From positions 1 through 64,000 of the forward strand of contig CABJAN010000008.1 in the NCBI GenBank assembly GCA_902363515.1: 64,000 bases of DNA, written 5' to 3'. Shown in pieces: positions 63,064 to 64,000 of the stretch; the first letter of the stretch is position 1; each line of letters begins with the position of its first letter. Source of the stretch: Bacillota bacterium (GTDB taxonomy: Bacteria; Bacillota; Clostridia; Lachnospirales; Lachnospiraceae). Both the position numbers and the translations under genes were made by a program. The notes under the pieces were generated by a model, which saw only the letters and a program-made list of their open reading frames with translations, ran no database searches and was not told the origin of the DNA.

Positions 63064-64000
63064 TTAGTTCTCTTCTGCCGCTGTCTGCAATTTCTGGATA
63101 AGTTCCTGAATCTCCTCTGTACTCATACCCATAAAACTTCTCATGGAACGCAGAGGCGCATTTTCCATCATTTTCAAAGACATTTCCGGCGTAATAGCTT
63201 CGGATGCTGCATTTCCTTCTTCTGCTTCCTGAGAACCGCCCATGTGCTCCATAAGGCTGGAGGACATATCTTCTATAATCGGTTTTGTCTTTGAATTTTC
63301 CAGCAATTCACTAATTGTAGTGTTCATGGTTACATATATCGGCAGTTCTGTGGTAGAAACTACATTCACAGTTTTGGCAAGACGTATATCCCGTGAAGAG
63401 GCTGCTGCCAAGATTTCATACTTCCCTGTTGCTGCATACCAATCCTGAATCTGTATGTTGTACCACGCAAAACTTCTCTTATCCAACTGCATCTGTACAG
63501 TTTTCTCTTCTCCTGGCTGCAATTCCACTTTTACGAAATTTTTCAGTTCCTTCACCGGGCGGCTTGCTGCTCCTGTTTTATCTGCCACATAAAGCTGAAC
63601 AATTTCCTTTCCTGCCATGTTTCCTGTATTTTTCACCTTTAAAGATACGGTTAAAGTATCTGTATCTTTGATTTCTTCTGCTGAAAGCTGCAAATCACTG
63701 TATTCAAAGGTGGTATAACTCAGACCATATCCAAATGGGTAGCGTACTGGCATTTCCTTTGTATCATAATAGCGATATCCCACAAATACACCTTCCCGAT
63801 ATTCTACGGTTCTTCCGTCTCCTGGGAAGAAGAGATAAGAAGGATTATCTGATAACTGGTATGGAATAGTTTCTGCCAGCTTTCCGCATGGATTTGCTTT
63901 TCCAAACAGCAGGTCTACCTCTGCCTGTCCCACTGCTTCTCCGCAGAGATATGCCTCCAAAATTCCCTTTACCTCATCTGCCCAAGGCATTTCCACTGGA
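63064..64000 (-). CDS. Glycoside hydrolase family 3 (beta-glucosidase-like), 5' end beyond window
   Basis: Partial: the frame is open to the right edge, and the first in-window residues read PVEMPW. The visible 312 residues are the end of the GH3 C-terminal domain (GQAEVDLLFGKANPCGKLAE, then YREGVFVGYRYYDTKEMPVR and YPFGYGLSYTTFEYSD), followed by a fibronectin-III-like domain (TLTVSLKVKNTGNMAGKEIV, PVKELKNFVKVELQPGEEK). A tail of about 100 residues carries a Met-rich stretch (MSLKMMENAPLRSMRSFMGM). The catalytic nucleophile lies outside the window, so substrate cannot be judged. The beta-glucosidase-like role is from family knowledge. Confidence 0.92.
   Translation of the reverse strand, partial: PVEMPWADEVKGILEAYLCGEAVGQAEVDLLFGKANPCGKLAETIPYQLSDNPSYLFFPGDGRTVEYREGVFVGYRYYDTKEMPVRYPFGYGLSYTTFEYSDLQLSAEEIKDTDTLTVSLKVKNTGNMAGKEIVQLYVADKTGAASRPVKELKNFVKVELQPGEEKTVQMQLDKRSFAWYNIQIQDWYAATGKYEILAAASSRDIRLAKTVNVVSTTELPIYVTMNTTISELLENSKTKPIIEDMSSSLMEHMGGSQEAEEGNAASEAITPEMSLKMMENAPLRSMRSFMGMSTEEIQELIQKLQTAAEEN

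Noticed and set aside
62879..63067. A 62-codon plus-strand frame
   Set aside because: It translates the 13-bp repeats and the GH3 terminator and has no ribosome site.

Overview
The window looks like a chromosomal segment of an anaerobic, spore-forming Firmicute of the class Clostridia, most likely a Lachnospiraceae (Blautia-like) gut bacterium. The evidence is the moderate G+C content, strong AGGAGG-type ribosome sites, sporulation genes (spmB, spoVG), the paired glycogen genes glgC/glgD, a HisZ-dependent histidine operon, DnaD/DnaI-type primosome genes, a Bce-type peptide-resistance module and several Rpn/PD-(D/E)XK-like genes. This assignment comes from recognising gene families and was not checked by a search. 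Most genes lie on the minus strand, so minus is probably the leading strand here. I see no prophage, IS element, CRISPR array or rRNA.

Layout. 1-1.2 kb: the 3' part of an HTH regulator, tRNA-Lys and a small ORF. 1.2-8.6 kb: trmB, then the phosphate regulon pstS-pstC-pstA-pstB-phoU-phoB-phoR, headed by a circularly permuted PstS. 8.6-9.2 kb: an AT-rich gap with a cluster of DnaA-box-like repeats. 9.2-14.3 kb: a two-repeat lipoprotein, a DUF885 protein, a MarR regulator, PduL and a membrane J-domain protein. 14.4-20.6 kb: a compact, overlapping histidine operon hisZGCBHAFIE that lacks hisD. 20.6-26.2 kb: spmB (without spmA), recQ, an ECF sigma factor with a putative anti-sigma, an HEXXH-containing unknown and a histidine phosphatase. 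26.2-30.9 kb: the BceABRS-like module with an inverted-repeat site. 31-37 kb: an Rpn-like gene, then a TetR-regulated ABC exporter whose permease carries a coiled coil of about 370 residues.

37.1-46.8 kb: tRNA-Pro, an rRNA methyltransferase, spoVG, glgC-glgD, murC, a second DnaA-box cluster and the operon dnaD-dnaI-prs, which links replication initiation to PRPP synthesis. 46.9-49.4 kb: an ABC-LytTR-DUF3021 module preceded by imperfect tandem repeats. 49.5-52.2 kb: molybdenum cofactor genes (moaA, a MOSC-Mog fusion, and convergent moaC). 52.2-61.7 kb: an SbcCD/YhaNO-like pair, asnS, an M29 aminopeptidase, a large exported protein with a possible degenerate C39 domain, a methyltransferase and a Cys-rich unknown. 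61.8-64 kb: an Rpn-family pseudogene and the 3' part of a glycoside hydrolase family 3 gene.

The most unusual items are the circularly permuted PstS, the two DnaA-box clusters away from any dnaA gene, nested perfect inverted repeats between tetR and tRNA-Pro, the histidine operon without hisD, the MOSC-Mog fusion, and terminator-like hairpins inside an open HTH reading frame.
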